DNA of 64,000 bases. Origin: Antitrichia curtipendula (taxonomy: Eukaryota; Streptophyta; Bryopsida; Hypnales; Leucodontaceae). The notes under the pieces were generated by a model that did not search any database, was not told where the DNA came from, and worked only from the letters and a program-made list of their open reading frames with translations. Position numbers and translations under genes: made by a program. Within the stretch, counting starts at the first letter, position 1, and each line of letters begins with the position of its first letter. Below are positions 1-13,600 of this stretch, piece by piece. Location of the stretch: positions 18,122,696-18,186,695 of the forward strand of contig OX579638.1 in NCBI GenBank assembly GCA_951230915.1. The letters are read 5' to 3'.

Positions 1-620
1 AGCTCAAAAACAGGCACTCCGCAATCATCCCATCGCGACTCGCATTGCGCGCTGTGAGCATCTTCATCATTGGTCTCTAGACTGAACGAAAACCGCAGCG
101 AAGGTAACGAAGCACCTTGGGTCGGACACAGTGCGGATTTTGGGCTCGCTGCGCTCTCCGGATCATGCTCCAAGGGCCCACTAGCTCCTACCACCTACGG
201 CGTTAAAATCACTTGGAGGTGCAGCACTGGACCCTCAACGTCATTTATGTCCAGAATGATGCAGAATGTGTGTACAACATGCGGAAACGGTAGTGTAGGT
301 GCAGAAAGGAGCATGGAATGCTGCAACCGTACACCCTGCGCATAGGCAGTAAAGGTAGACCTGTCGTAGCAATTACGCTTGTCCCTCTCCCGGGCTGTTT
401 TTCCTCTTGAAAGTTGAAACCAGATAGGTCCAGACTCCAGAGCCTCAGGGATAGCCAAGGGGCAGTTGGGGCAGTGGTCTGTCTGTCCAGATCTTCTGCC
501 TACCTCATATATGTGCATCAATGCTCACCATCATGATTGCTTCCTTCTTTCATCCCTCAGTCAGATCCTGTACAGTCCGAGTCCCTCCCCCCCTCTCTGT
601 TTGCCAGGCATCAACTCGTA
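1..620. other. GC-richer segment with no recognised gene
   Basis: This stretch is clearly richer in G and C than the following 15 kb and has overlapping open frames on both strands (about 90 and 108 codons). None shows a motif I recognise, and there are no convincing splice partners. It could be the first exon, promoter or untranslated leader of a gene extending left of the window. From 621 to 1515 I see only AT-rich sequence without structure. Confidence 0.3.
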
Positions 621-1515
621 AGCTTATCTCAGCCTTCTTCTAACTTTTAATTTTTCCTTTCCTGATTATTTTATAACAGGGTGCAAGCCTGGAAGGAGCC
701 AGGGGGACAATGGTGTGATCCAACTCAGTCGACCTTGACTCTTGAGTCTGGACAAGGTGAGGTCAACATATACAGTTGGAAAAGGTCATTAATGAGCCCA
801 TTGAAGAAGACTCCATCACTCCATTGATTGAATTTTTTTTATTTTTTTTCTATTTCAACCTTTACCTTGCCTTATTGTTCTTGAATCAGTGCTTGAAAGT
901 GATGGAATAATTTCCAGGTGCACAAAAAAAATTCCCATTCCAATTGAAACAAGTTTTCGGTGTCACACAAAATATTCTAGACAACTCTTTTTAGGCTGGC
1001 TCCTAACTTTTTGCATCAGTCAGACTGGGACCGAGGGAGGTAGGCGTTGTTGCTGTTGGAAAGGTACAATCTGCATTTTAGGTTAAGTCCCTTTCGACAG
1101 TTGAATTCTTCCAACAGAATAGATATGAGTCTTATAACGTTATGGTGGGATTTTCTAGACCATTATTTTTGTGAATTATTTTCTTGAGTAACCATCGAAA
1201 CAAATGAGTAGAGATTGTCTTTCGGTTCAAGCCGACATGTATCGAAGTTTAATAATCCTTTTAAAAAAAACTCAAAAATCTTAGACATAGGCTAGGGTTA
1301 CAATCCTTTTTTGCTTGATGCTCCACAAATGGTCAGTTCCCTTGTTAACTTATAGCGTCTGCTAGTGCAACCTGGCGTTGGTGCAAGTAAAAGTTACAAC
1401 TATGTGACACACTATCCAACTATTGCACTATCTTCAACAAATCTTCTGGCAACTTATTAGCTTATGACTTTTCTTTAGTTCAGTGAATTGATTATAGGCT
1501 ACTAATAATCTAAGC

Positions 1516-2443
1516 TTAACCCCTAAAGGACCAAACACCATTTTTTGAAAACATAGCAATTTGGGGCAGCTCATTACATACGGAATTTTTATTTTTATTT
1601 TTTGAAATTTACACAAAAAATGTGCCTGAGGAGTAGCTTTAAGGCCCAACAATTTTCATACGTTTTGACTACATGGTTAAAAAGTTATTGCATGATATGT
1701 CATTTTCATTGTTCGGCAGGCAGCTCGGGTAGCTCAAAAAACTTCTTCAAAAATCACTTTTAAGAAAAATCAAAAAATCAAAATTGATTCTTTAGATTTA
1801 TATATACGCGGATAGCTTTGAATCATTCCATTTTGATTAATGAGTCAAAAGTTATGAGGATTCTTAGTTTGAGGGTAGTTATGGAATCTCTAGTCTAAAA
1901 TAAACTTTGAAGTCCTTTATTTAACTCAGTTTCTATTATTTTTGAAAAAAAATAAAAACATTGGATGTAGATTGATTATTACAACATTACAACCATTGGG
2001 ATTGACATTTTTCAATTCCATATCTAAATTCTTAACAATTTAGTGTTTTGAATCATTCTCTATCTCTTTCTACATACTATTTTATTCCTATATGTTTTAC
2101 AATTCCAAATGATCTGAAAATTTTCAAGCATGTAGCTAACTTGCTTTGAAGAATGAGTCCAAAGAGCAACCACCATTTTGGACATTTTTTCATACAAATG
2201 TGACCTTATGAAGTGGAGCTGCCCGGATTTTCGCACGGACAGAAAAAGGATTTTTGTCAATTCAAACGCTATTATCTTGCAATCCACATGGTGGAAATTT
2301 CTGAATTTTTTTTCACAACTTCTTGAACTAGTGTATTACAAGATCCAAAAGTGCTTTTTCTTTCAAAATTTGGTACTTGTATTAGAAATGGCAGTTTTGG
2401 AGCGATTTTAGTAAAAACATAGTCTCTGACCTTTAGGGGTTAA
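1516..2443. mobile_element. TTAA-flanked non-autonomous DNA transposon, family A copy 1
   Basis: The element is 928 bp long. It starts TTAACCCCTAAAGG and ends with the exact inverse, CCTTTAGGGGTTAA. A TTAA target with termini beginning CCC is the signature of piggyBac-type transposons. Close copies lie at 34781-35710 and 54065-55007 in the same orientation, sharing subterminal sequence (for example the block ending in a conserved 'agtctctgacc') and internal blocks. No transposase frame is present, so it would need an enzyme supplied in trans. Short ORFs inside it are not credible genes. Confidence 0.85.
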
Positions 2444-4674
2444 CTCACTGTAAGTTCAACATAAAGTAGATTTTGAAAATTATAAAAATTCATAAAAATT
2501 CCATCATACACTCCCCAAATTCAAATTGTCCTATTAATTCTCTGGCAGTGAAATTCCATTTCATTTGTTTCAAACACAAATATTTTAAAAATTGTCCTAA
2601 TAACTATCTATATGTCACTTTTTTTTATTGAATCTCCAAGTCTGCTGATGTAGTCAGAGAAGACACTAATAAATCACTTTTGAGTGTTTGTCATTTTGAA
2701 ACCTAGAGATTATTCCAAGAGTGAACCAAGAACAAATGGCGGAAAGAAATTAAGAATGAAACCTGAACACAAAAAAGAAAACTAAATTACACAAAGAAAC
2801 TACAAGCAGGTTTCTTCAAGTTCCAAGTGATGACTTTGTCCTTCATGGAGCCAAAGAATGGAGTGTAGAGCCAAGTGATGACTTTGTTCTTCATGGAGCC
2901 AAAGAATGGAGTGTGGAGCCAAGTGATGTCAAAGTTTCGGAGGAACTCTGCAGATTTATCTGGGAGTTTGTTGAATAGGATTATAATGTGGAGCCATGCC
3001 ATTCTACCATGATCCAAGGTGGCCTCCCAAAATTAGACTTTCTAATTTAAATTTGGGCATCACTTTTGAATTTTGACCTTCACTTGGGTCATTATACTAT
3101 TCCCTAGTGGTCCAGGTTGGAATAAAATAAGGCAAGGTCAACAAAATTGGCCCTTGACCTATAAATGAATCATAAAAAAACATAAGTATTGCCAACTACG
3201 TTTGTTTCATTATTGAGTCTAATTTTTCATTTTAAATCTACTCTCATCAACTAAGATTCTACACATTATTTTGTTTAAAATGAAATATAGAACTTAAAAA
3301 CCAAAGCATTTCAAAGCAATTTTATGATTGTGGATGATTTCAAGAAACAATTATACTATTTGTTGCATTTGCTTGAGTACTTGAGAATTTGTGGGGGGTG
3401 TTTTAAAGTTCAAAAAATATTTAATAAATTTGTAAATAAATATAGACCATATATAGATTTATAAAGAGATTGTATTCTAAGAAGGTCAAGCATAGAATAA
3501 TTTTTTACGTTTAGAAGACTAAAATGGTGCAAAATCTCAAGATCATAGACATTTTATATTTTCAATTGTAATAAATGGGGAATCATTTCAAATAAAATAA
3601 AATTGGGCCAATTGCAAAAGTTTTATAAAGATGGTCATCCTTGAAAGAACCACCAAATTATCTTTTTGACATCAAGGAACATTAGCATCTTGAATGAGGT
3701 TCACTTTGTAGACTTCAATATAATATTGAATTAACTATTTTTAAATTTTATTTTTAAAAATGGCCACTAATCTATTAGAAGATCATCCCTTACAAATTTG
3801 AGTTCCAAAATTCTTAGAAGGGACATTCATGAATACTTCAAACTTCTAAAAAATTTAGTGTGATATTTTTGACAATCAATGTTTCTTCCCATCTGGATTT
3901 TAGAAAGTAATATATATAAATACAAAATGTCCATATCCACCTACATTATGAATTCAATTACATTGGATCATTATTTTTAAAGTTGTGATTAAAAAACATT
4001 TAATCACACAAGGTGTAACAGAAATTTGTTAGTACATGATTTTTCTACCATCATCCTTGTATGTTTGAAAACCCCACTATGGTAAGCATTGAAAATTTGT
4101 AGTCTATAGAGTTTTGTATGTGTGAAGTTAGCTTACTAAATATCTTAGTTTCAAAAGGTCAGAATACCTTTTACTAACTTTACAACACGTGTCCCATTTT
4201 TATTGACAACTTTATATAAGATATAAATAAATACTAGCATATTCCAAAATCAATTGAATTTTGAAACGGATCGATAGAATGGCTTAATGATCTTATTACT
4301 AAGATTTAAATATAATAGAATGCACATTTTTCTTACAACCAAATACCAAGCTAGTTAATACATTATATATATTTGTAAAATCTATAAAAAAAAAATATAA
4401 TACCTTTGAAAAAAAACTATGTAATTTAAACATCTTAACTTTGGAACGCAAGGCTAGTAATATGTAAATCATCCTTTCTAGTACCATGTGAATCATTTGC
4501 TTAAAAAACAACCAAGAACAACCATTAGTGGTCAAACTATTGTGCAAGACTTCCTCCTTTTTTCACACAAAATTCCGACAATGAACATCTGCACTTTTGT
4601 CTTACATAGAAGAATTCTCTATCATCCATTGAACACTTTTGGGCTACCACGTCGTTCAAAGGTAAAATTGAAAT
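2444..4674. other. Intergenic, AT-rich, no gene seen
   Basis: Very AT-rich DNA lies between the TTAA element and the 3' end of the DLEC1 gene. Apart from the 48-bp tandem duplication at 2823-2934, I see no coding frame, RNA gene or clear element. The poly-A site of the minus-strand DLEC1 gene should lie in the right-hand part. Confidence 0.4.
2823..2934. repeat. 48-bp tandem duplication
   Basis: Two near-identical 48-bp units (2823-2870 and 2871-2918, about two mismatches) are followed by the first bases of a third. The period is a multiple of three, so a minus-strand frame of about 76 codons stays open through it and encodes two 16-residue repeats. Nothing else supports that frame as a gene. 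Confidence 0.85.
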
Positions 4675-7600
4675 TCATGCCTTTATTTTTTTTGCTAAAG
4701 ATTTACGTTTCAAGCCCTTGCGCTCTTGAGCCGGTGGTAGTGCTCCTGCAGGTACACTATTAGAAGGATCACGTAGTACCGGTGTTGCTATTGCAATTTC
4801 AGTTCCTTGCCCTTCCAACACAAGCCTACTCCCTCGACCGCGAAGTACTTCAATCCATATCGTTTCTTTATAAGAAACAGGTTCAAACGGAGAGAATGTT
4901 ATAGTAACCATTTGTTTATATGTTCCACCCACGCAACCTTCTCGTCCTGGCAATCGACCTGACTCAGGTGTTGCTTTCCAAATCACGGGCCACATTTTAT
5001 TAAGATCTCTTAGATGGCACTGCAACGATTTCATCATTACATTGATTAATAATGTGGATATTAATGATTGATATTACAGCAAGTGAGAAAAAAATAAATA
5101 GAAATTCATCGGTTGGAAGTTCACATAATTACCCAATTTATAAAACCATCGAGTTTAGCACATTCAATCATATCTTGGTGACTTTGTTCAGTGACAATGC
5201 GCCATTCAAGAGGGACGATACTTGTATTTGAAATGCTAAAATCTTGACATAAAACACAGTCGGGACAAACGACAGTTCCGAACCAAAGGGTTTCTATTTG
5301 CAAAGTCACTTCCGGAAACCGCACATCCCCGTGAAGTGTAATTATCTGCACACAATTATAATGGATTATTTGTAAGAGAATTTAATTTCAAACATCAAAT
5401 GCTAATATGGAATTTTTTGTTAAAATTGGTGTATTTCATACACCAGTTTTCCATTCATTTCTTTCTTTAGCTCTAAAGTCTAGGACTAGTATAGATTTCA
5501 GACTACGTGTCAAAACATACACTTCATAAGAAAGGATGTTTTAAGTATAGTTTTTAAGTATAGTCCTAGACATAAGATTATAAGTAATGACCTTTATTGA
5601 GTTCTCTTGTAGTGCGTAAAAGTACCAAGTTTGTGGAATAATGCTATTTTAATGAAATTTGGTTTATTGTTTGAACTGTATTCTAAAATTATTTTGTTCA
5701 ATTAGAGCTCAAAATTTGAATTATAAATTTTTTCCCAAGTTTGATATTTATAGTATTTTTATTCTATATTTTTTGTGTGCATCTAGCAAAAAGAGTAACT
5801 AACTCAACCCAATGAATTCACCAATATTAGGGAAAAGTTAGTAGATTTTAGTGAATTGAAACCAATACTTGTTGACTTGGTTGGATAGAATTGGTCATCC
5901 TTTGAAATATAGGAAGTGCATTAACAAACTAATGAGGAATTCAATTTAATGCATCATTACGCAATATTGGAATGTGAATATTTTTACTTGTTGGTGGGCT
6001 TCTTGAAATGAAATCACAAGATCTCTTTCAATAACTTCATCTTGTGGATCCCAATCTCCTTCATCTATAAAAGGCCTAAATCGAAGGTTTAGTTGTAAAC
6101 TCCAATCTGTTGGCAACCTATAATGTGATTCTTCTATTTCTTGTTGAGGGTCTTTCAATATAGATAACCTTTGCACCACATAACCATCATTATTTGGTTC
6201 AATAATACCGTGGCGAACATTATATACAAAGAAAGGTGGACTAATGGAAATAGAAAACAGAATGCGGTCTAAATATGTGTTAGTAAGAAACAAAGACTTT
6301 GTATCAAATCGTAGCTCAGTGGGAAGGCTTCCAAATAACAAAAAATTTAGCACATCATCTATATTACAATGCAACCTGCAAAAAAATCCAAATATATTAA
6401 TCCAAATAATTAACTCTTTGAAGTTTCAAATATAGATTCAATCATTTTTTATTTGAAATTTCAAAAATCAATTCAACAAGATAAAAGACCAATTATTTAT
6501 AAAGTTTTTTTTTCTAATAACTAGTTGCAATTAATCAAAGAATGTCACTTCCTAAAAGCTCAAAACACAATGATTTAATTATGCTATTGCCATGGGGGCT
6601 TTTGAAAATAATTCAAGATATTTGGACTCTTTTCTTCTGTATATGCAACTATTTGAAGTTAATGTTGTTGTATCCATTATGATACATTAGCCAAATTACA
6701 TCAATATGAATGTTTAAGCGTTTATTGGTTATAAAACCTAACATTGCATTGGTTCAAACATAATTTATAATACACAAATTTTAAATTAATATTTGAATTT
6801 TTTTATTATTTAGTACCTTGGAACAAGTAGGCGAGCAATCACAGTCACACGCAAAGGTTTTATAAAATCAATTTCTTGATTAGGAACAAAAGCATCTGTA
6901 ATTAAGTCATCAGGAATATCAAGCATTGGCACTGAAAAATTGGCCTCTTCTGTGATTTCCTCGTTAGCAATTGAATTTCCATCCTCTGAATTTTCATTAG
7001 AATCATGTTTCAATCTATGCACTGTAGAATGTTTTCTACCAAAATCAGCCCATGTTCCTCCTTTTTTACTAATCTTCTTTTGATTGAGTTGCTCCAAATG
7101 AACATGATCTCCAAGAGATGTCTTGTGGACTAAGAGTGATTGAAATTGCGAAGTACGTTGATTAAAATATGTAACAACATGTTCGCATACATGTTTGGTT
7201 GATGGACGTCTATAGATGTATTGTTTGTCTATTTTATCAAGTGTACTATCAAATTCAAATTTGGGTGCAACCAATTTCCTTGTAAATTGACCATCGTGGA
7301 TTCTCGTTCTACCGACAATTATTGCTTTGAAACTAGTTGCTTCCAATGATTGAAATGTTATTGAAAATTGTGAGCTCTTCTGACCTAATATTACCTGTTT
7401 ATGTGCATCAAGTTTGTAAATTAAAGAATTATTTTTTGTAGACTAAAAAATGCACCTAGAACATAGCCATGGGGTTAAAATAATGCATTGATGAAGATAA
7501 AAATAAATACTTGTTTTTGTGGTGCTATACAAAATGGAGGAAGTTCATCTTCCATAAAAGGCTCCAAAAAATCTTGAAATGTAACGTGTATCAAATCTTG

Positions 7601-10600
7601 ATAATCAATGCCTAAATGTTCTTGAAAACAAACCTATGCATGTAAAAATGTTATTAGATATATGATAAATTTCAATATTTTTTTAAGTAGAATTTGATTA
7701 CATTGTTTTAATGTAATAGTTCATTTCCAAATTCTATTTCATGAAGTAACATGTAATCATATGCTCACATTTATCATCGAACTTGGCAATGCAATAATTA
7801 ACAGTTAATGTTCTTGAAGTTTATTATATTGGAATAATTTCAATCTATTTTATATTGAATTTTTATTTTTATTTTGATAGGAATAAATTGATTATTATTT
7901 GGAAAAAAAACATACTTTAACACAACAATCTTCACCATTTCTTTCTAGAACCAACATACAATGGAGTGTATTTTTTTCATTTTCTTCAATATTAAAAATA
8001 ACACGGCACAAATTTGGAAGCTTAGTAATGATTTCTTCATTTTTTTCAAGAATCTTTTCTTCAATGTGCCCTTCTTTTGTTTTTCCTTCATTTTTTTCCA
8101 AACCAATTTTGACTTTTTCTTTTTCTTTTTCAATTTCTTTGTTGTCTTTTGTTTTTTCCTCTTTGATTTGTTCATTGCCTATTTCTCCTTCTTTTTCTCT
8201 AATTTCATCTTCTCCTATTTCTCCTTTTTTTTTTTTTGTTTGTTCTACTTCTTTCATTATTTTCCATTCAACTACCATGTTAAATGGTGATGAATTGTGA
8301 ATCCAAAATGTTTGACGAACAATTGGACTTCCAACGGGCATTGTGTTCCATGTCATTACTAGCTCAGGTGTAATTTTATTGTCTTGTAGTCCACAAGGAT
8401 CAAGATAATTGCGTCTAGAAATAAGTGGATTTCCTACCAATTCAATTTCCACTGGAAAATAAATTGGCGATAAATGACCAATCTACATATTGAGCCCAAT
8501 CATCATATTATATTAAATAATTGAATTTATTGCATAACAAATTTATTGAAAGAAATTCTACATAATTTATTTTATAGTGACTTAAAGAATTTTTTGTTGA
8601 TTTGAAGCTAAAAATTCTTTAAATATTAATTCGAATACTATTGATTAATGCATATATACAATGAATTATTATTTATATATATATATATATAGTTAACAAA
8701 TTATAATATTTACCTTGACAACAATAGTATCTTTATAAAATCCAGGCAAAGTACTGAAACACACAATTTCACAAGACCATTCAGACCATGATTGTAGAAT
8801 GCCCATGGAATAAGGATATATAAGAAAGCCAATACTACGACCTTCTTTGATCATTTCTTGGTGCATTGCACCTTCAATTCGGCGCCACAACATAGACTTT
8901 CCTGCACTTGAAAAAAATCGAAAATGATTTTCATCTTGTTGACCAAGAAGAGGAAAATCACGTGCTTTATTGATCATGGCTAATTGAAATGGATCACGTC
9001 TATTTGGATTTAACGTGGATAAGTGTCCAGTTAAAGCTGAAAGCATCCAAAGTTCATCTCTATTTAATGAAGTTTCTGGTTCACTAATGTGATTCATAAC
9101 TCTTACTTGCACATTTGCTTGAATAGGAGAATGGTTTCGAATAAGAAGTTTAAGAGTATGTACTCTACCAACAACATTACGGCGTCCAAAGTCCAAACAT
9201 GGAACTATTGGATTGTCTAAAGTTGGCATTTCATAACGTCGACCAACACTTGTAGAATGATGTCCGTATTTTCTTTCTTGTTGTAATTTTTCAATCCTTT
9301 CAAAGCAAACACCTCGACTAGAAAGTTGATGCCCATCTTCTATTTCAGGACGAAAAATATGAAAACTCACTCGAATATCAACAATGTAAGCTTTAAGCAA
9401 TAATCCTAGTGGAAATTGTTGTTTCCATACTTCACATACTAAAATGCATTCTAAAGGCCCTAACCTTTGTGGATTTAATTTAAATGTAAGATTTATTTCT
9501 TTACAAGGTGGTATTTTTCCTGAAAATTGAGACCAATCAATTTTAACAAACCTATGATCCCCTAAGCCATCTTGAGTCCACCAATTGAAACAAGCAGGCA
9601 ATGCTCTTAGATTTTTCAATGTAATTACCCGTTCAATTTCACAATATAAATATTGAATACCTAAGTCCATCATAGGCGGGAGTAAACAAACATGAGGTGC
9701 ATCAATTTTAGCTCTAGCTACAACCATACTTGTTTGCCCTGTCAATTCTTCTACATCACAAATAATGGCTAAACGCATGTATCCACATTTGGTTCCTTTC
9801 AAAACAACCTATTTCAATAGAGATACATACAAGTAATAGTTATGAAATATTATATTTTAAATTTCTAATTATTTAAAAAAACATAGTTATTTTAAAATTT
9901 TAATTCAACAAAAATAATTTATTATGATGAAATCTTATAAATAGTTGATACAATTACATAAAATTTAGATAGAAAATATAAATAAGAATGATGCAAATTA
10001 GATCACTTGCTTAATTTTCCTATAGGATTGAATCTTGTCAAGGACATTTTCTACTTGTTATTATTCACCTATTTGTAGTATCAACTAAATATCTATTGTT
10101 AAATTTTAATTATTTATAAACACACCCGCACAACACACGATTCATTTTTTTCAAGTACTCCAAAGCTTGGATAAAAAATCAGCTTTTGTTGCCAATCATC
10201 TTCGGGATATGGTACTCCTGAAGGATACCACACTCGTCTACAAACTTTGATTAGAGGCAAAGGCTTTGAAATCTCAACAAGGCTATGTCTTTTATCATTT
10301 AATTGTTGATAAGATCTTGATGGTGGTAGACCATTCTTAAAGACTTGTAGAGCATCACCATATGATGATAATGACATTGGTTTGTCTCTAGGCATTAAAA
10401 TAGCTTCTCCTTCTGGATCAGGAATTGAATAGAGCTTGAAAGTAGCTCGACATGTAGTACTCTTGTTTATTAAAATCAAATCACGTTCATATGTACTATC
10501 AATCTAATTTGCATGGTATTCTAATTTTTTAATCTATAATTAATAGATCTATGAAATTCTATAAGAAAATTACATGATATTTTAATATAAATGACGTGGT

Positions 10601-13600
10601 TTCATAAAAATGACACAAAATAATTTTATATAGACAAAAATATAAATGGAATCAAAATGTTATACTTGTATTGGTTAAACATGACTATAGCATACATGCT
10701 TGCTACATCCACACAAAGACAAAGATAACATGTATGTAAATTACTCACTTGAATTAGGCCAAAATCAATTGATGCAGGAACCATTGCTACAATTGGGCCT
10801 CTTATATGACCTACAATTTGAAGATTTATTGAGATTTGGCCTCCATTTCTACCTCCATTTGGATTTGTAATAATACAATCATATGTTTTATCAAATGGGC
10901 CAACCTTTATTCCTTTAACAATAGCTGAAATTTCTTGATTTTCATTTCCTTGAATTTGACCAGACCGAGGTTGAAAATAAATTGCATCGTCATAAATACT
11001 AGAATTAATTGGTGTTTTGGATTGTTCCCATGAAAATTGTATTGTTGATGCACTATTGTTTTGAATAACAAATTTATAACTGCGAACTACTCCAATTGTA
11101 AGTCCTCCTCCTATATTTATAAAAGGCGGTAGGCATTGTACATCTATTTGTATTCCTTGCCCACTTAGTGGAAATTCTAACATCTTACAAATTTGTCCCA
11201 CATTATCAACTTTATTGATTTCAAATTCTTCATCACTAAATTGGTATGGAGTTCTTATAATATTTTTATCCTTTTCAATTTCATTTTCTAAAATAAAAAG
11301 TTGGTTTCTAAAAAAATTCCAATCATTTGATGATAAAGGATGGTTTTTTTGTGTGTCTACAAATAAACGTGCAATTTGGTGATAAAATTTAAATTTAGTT
11401 GGTGTAAAGCTAATGGTAACATCAATTTCAGATAGAGCAGGAATTACTCCAAATGTTGGTTTAAGTAAAAATTCACGTTGGAATTCTACACAAACATTTT
11501 TAGTATTAGAATCAAACTCTTTTTTTTCTAGTACAATGTCCGATGAAGCAAGTTTTGCTTCATTTGATACCCGCCAATAAAAGCGTATTGGAACTTCACA
11601 ACTATTTTTTATTGATACACAATGATGAAATGTAGCTCCAATTGGACAATCACCAAATAAAACACCTATTTCATACTCCCCGGGCCTCCACTGACGTCCA
11701 TCTACTTTATCACATGTTACTTGAAGATCAACTCCATGACCTTGAACTACAATTTCCCAATGTCGTTGAGTTGATGTCTCAATTTGTAATAATCCAGAGA
11801 ATTTTCCAACTTTTGGCGGCCTAAAGAGTATAATAATTTCTTGAGTGTCATTTTCTTTAAGTTTGATTTCTCTTGGGTGGGCCAAAAATGGAGCAAATAA
11901 TACATAATTTTTTTGAATATATTGATTTTGAAGGCCTTTCCAATTGTCATCTTTGGTCCATTCAGTTTCTATAAAATTCCACTCCAAATCGTCGCAAAAT
12001 CCAAGCATTGCAAAATGAGCCCCAGCTCTTAAACATTTGTATATATAAGATCTTGAAACATAATGATTTATAAGGCAATAGCCAAAATCAATGAGTGGAG
12101 GAAACATCACAATGGGTAAAGGATTTATTGATCTCAATGTAATAAAGCAAGTGTCCATTTCAGAACGAACTTCAATTTCATCTTGAGACTCAATTGTTGT
12201 TTTGGGTTTGTATGTGATGTAGAATTGACAAAACATGCCTGATACAAGAATTTTTCCTTGGAAAGGATCTTCTTTTGATGATATAAAAAATTCATCACTT
12301 GATGGTTTTATAAATCTATTTCCCAAAACAAGCAATTAAACATTTTGAGTGTCAAAAGATGTTGTACTCAATTTTACATTATTAATATAATAATAGCTAA
12401 TAAATTGATGTTAAATTGTATGTTATAAAATAGTCTAATCATAAAACTATATATTATTTTATATGTGTATTACCGAAGTCGTTGGCTCCAAGGACTTTTA
12501 TTCATCACACGTAAATGAGCTATATATACTTTTTGAGGCTCTGCAATAAATTTGAAAAGCCTTAGCAGCAATGTACGTGGACGTCCAATCCTAAAAGAAT
12601 TCATGATAGAATTATGTCCCATCTTTCTTCATATTTAGTATAAATGATACTTCTTTTGTATATTATTATAGCATAATATAATAGTTGATTGTAATTTTGT
12701 TGACTAAAAATAAAAATTTCAATTTTTAAAAATCTTTAAAGTGCTTTATATCAACTAATGATATTTAATGTGAATTTTGAATAAAATAAAATAATTGTTA
12801 ACTTACTAAATGATACTACCTTCAATGGATCTTAAAATAAAATTTGTATAAGATGTGTTACAAATTTTTTGATAATTTAAAAAACAAAACATTATTTACT
12901 CTATCAAGGTTTTAAAAGTATTAAAATTATTTTTTAATATTCTATTAATTTAAAATTTATATAATTATTATGCATAAAGTTGAAGTCAATTTTTTTTACC
13001 AAAGCCATTGAAAATCACAATTGGAGGATTTAAATGAAAATACTCTCGCATTCCCTTAGTTGGTGGTTCTATCCAATATATTTGTGACCTTGTTGGATCT
13101 TTTTGTTGATAAATTTCTAAAGCCTATTGTAATTCCATATTGTGTTGGCAATTATGAATACATTTTGAATATAGAAGTCTTTGAACACACTAAAAGAATT
13201 CCTTGAAATACTATAATAATATATAACTAAATATAAGATAGTTAAATATAACCTGAAATTGTCTTGTTTTTTTGCTATATCTAGGATTGTTGAGGTAATT
13301 GATTTTACGCATCATTCTCTTAAGAAGTTGAAATTCCTAAAAAAACCCAATGGTTTCCATCAAATTATATACTCTTTTAAAGCTTAAATGGAATTTGATA
13401 GTTCTTGAGCTTCTAAAATGAATTATTCGATTTCTTTTTGTGTTTTATTTTTTGACAAAAGAAATTAAGAAAATTTTACAGAATAATTTTCTTGGAATAT
13501 TCAATAGCTGATAAAAAAAATTAAACACCTTTTGGAGGAATTTTGGGCCCCAACTTAGACATGGTAGTCTACTATAATTTTGTTTGAAAATTCATATAAT

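Noticed and set aside
195..521. Minus-strand ORF of 108 codons in the GC-richer left end
   Set aside because: No motif, no splice support, and an overlapping frame is open on the other strand. GC content alone makes such frames likely.
2060..2411. ORFs inside the TTAA element (both strands), repeated at 54608-54986
   Set aside because: They recur only because the element recurs. Reading frames are not conserved among the three copies, so they are not transposase genes.
7899..8300. Plus-strand ORFs of 109-133 codons rich in Phe and Ser
   Set aside because: They are the mirror of the K/E-rich coding insertion in minus-strand DLEC1 exon 10. Composition alone explains the open frames.
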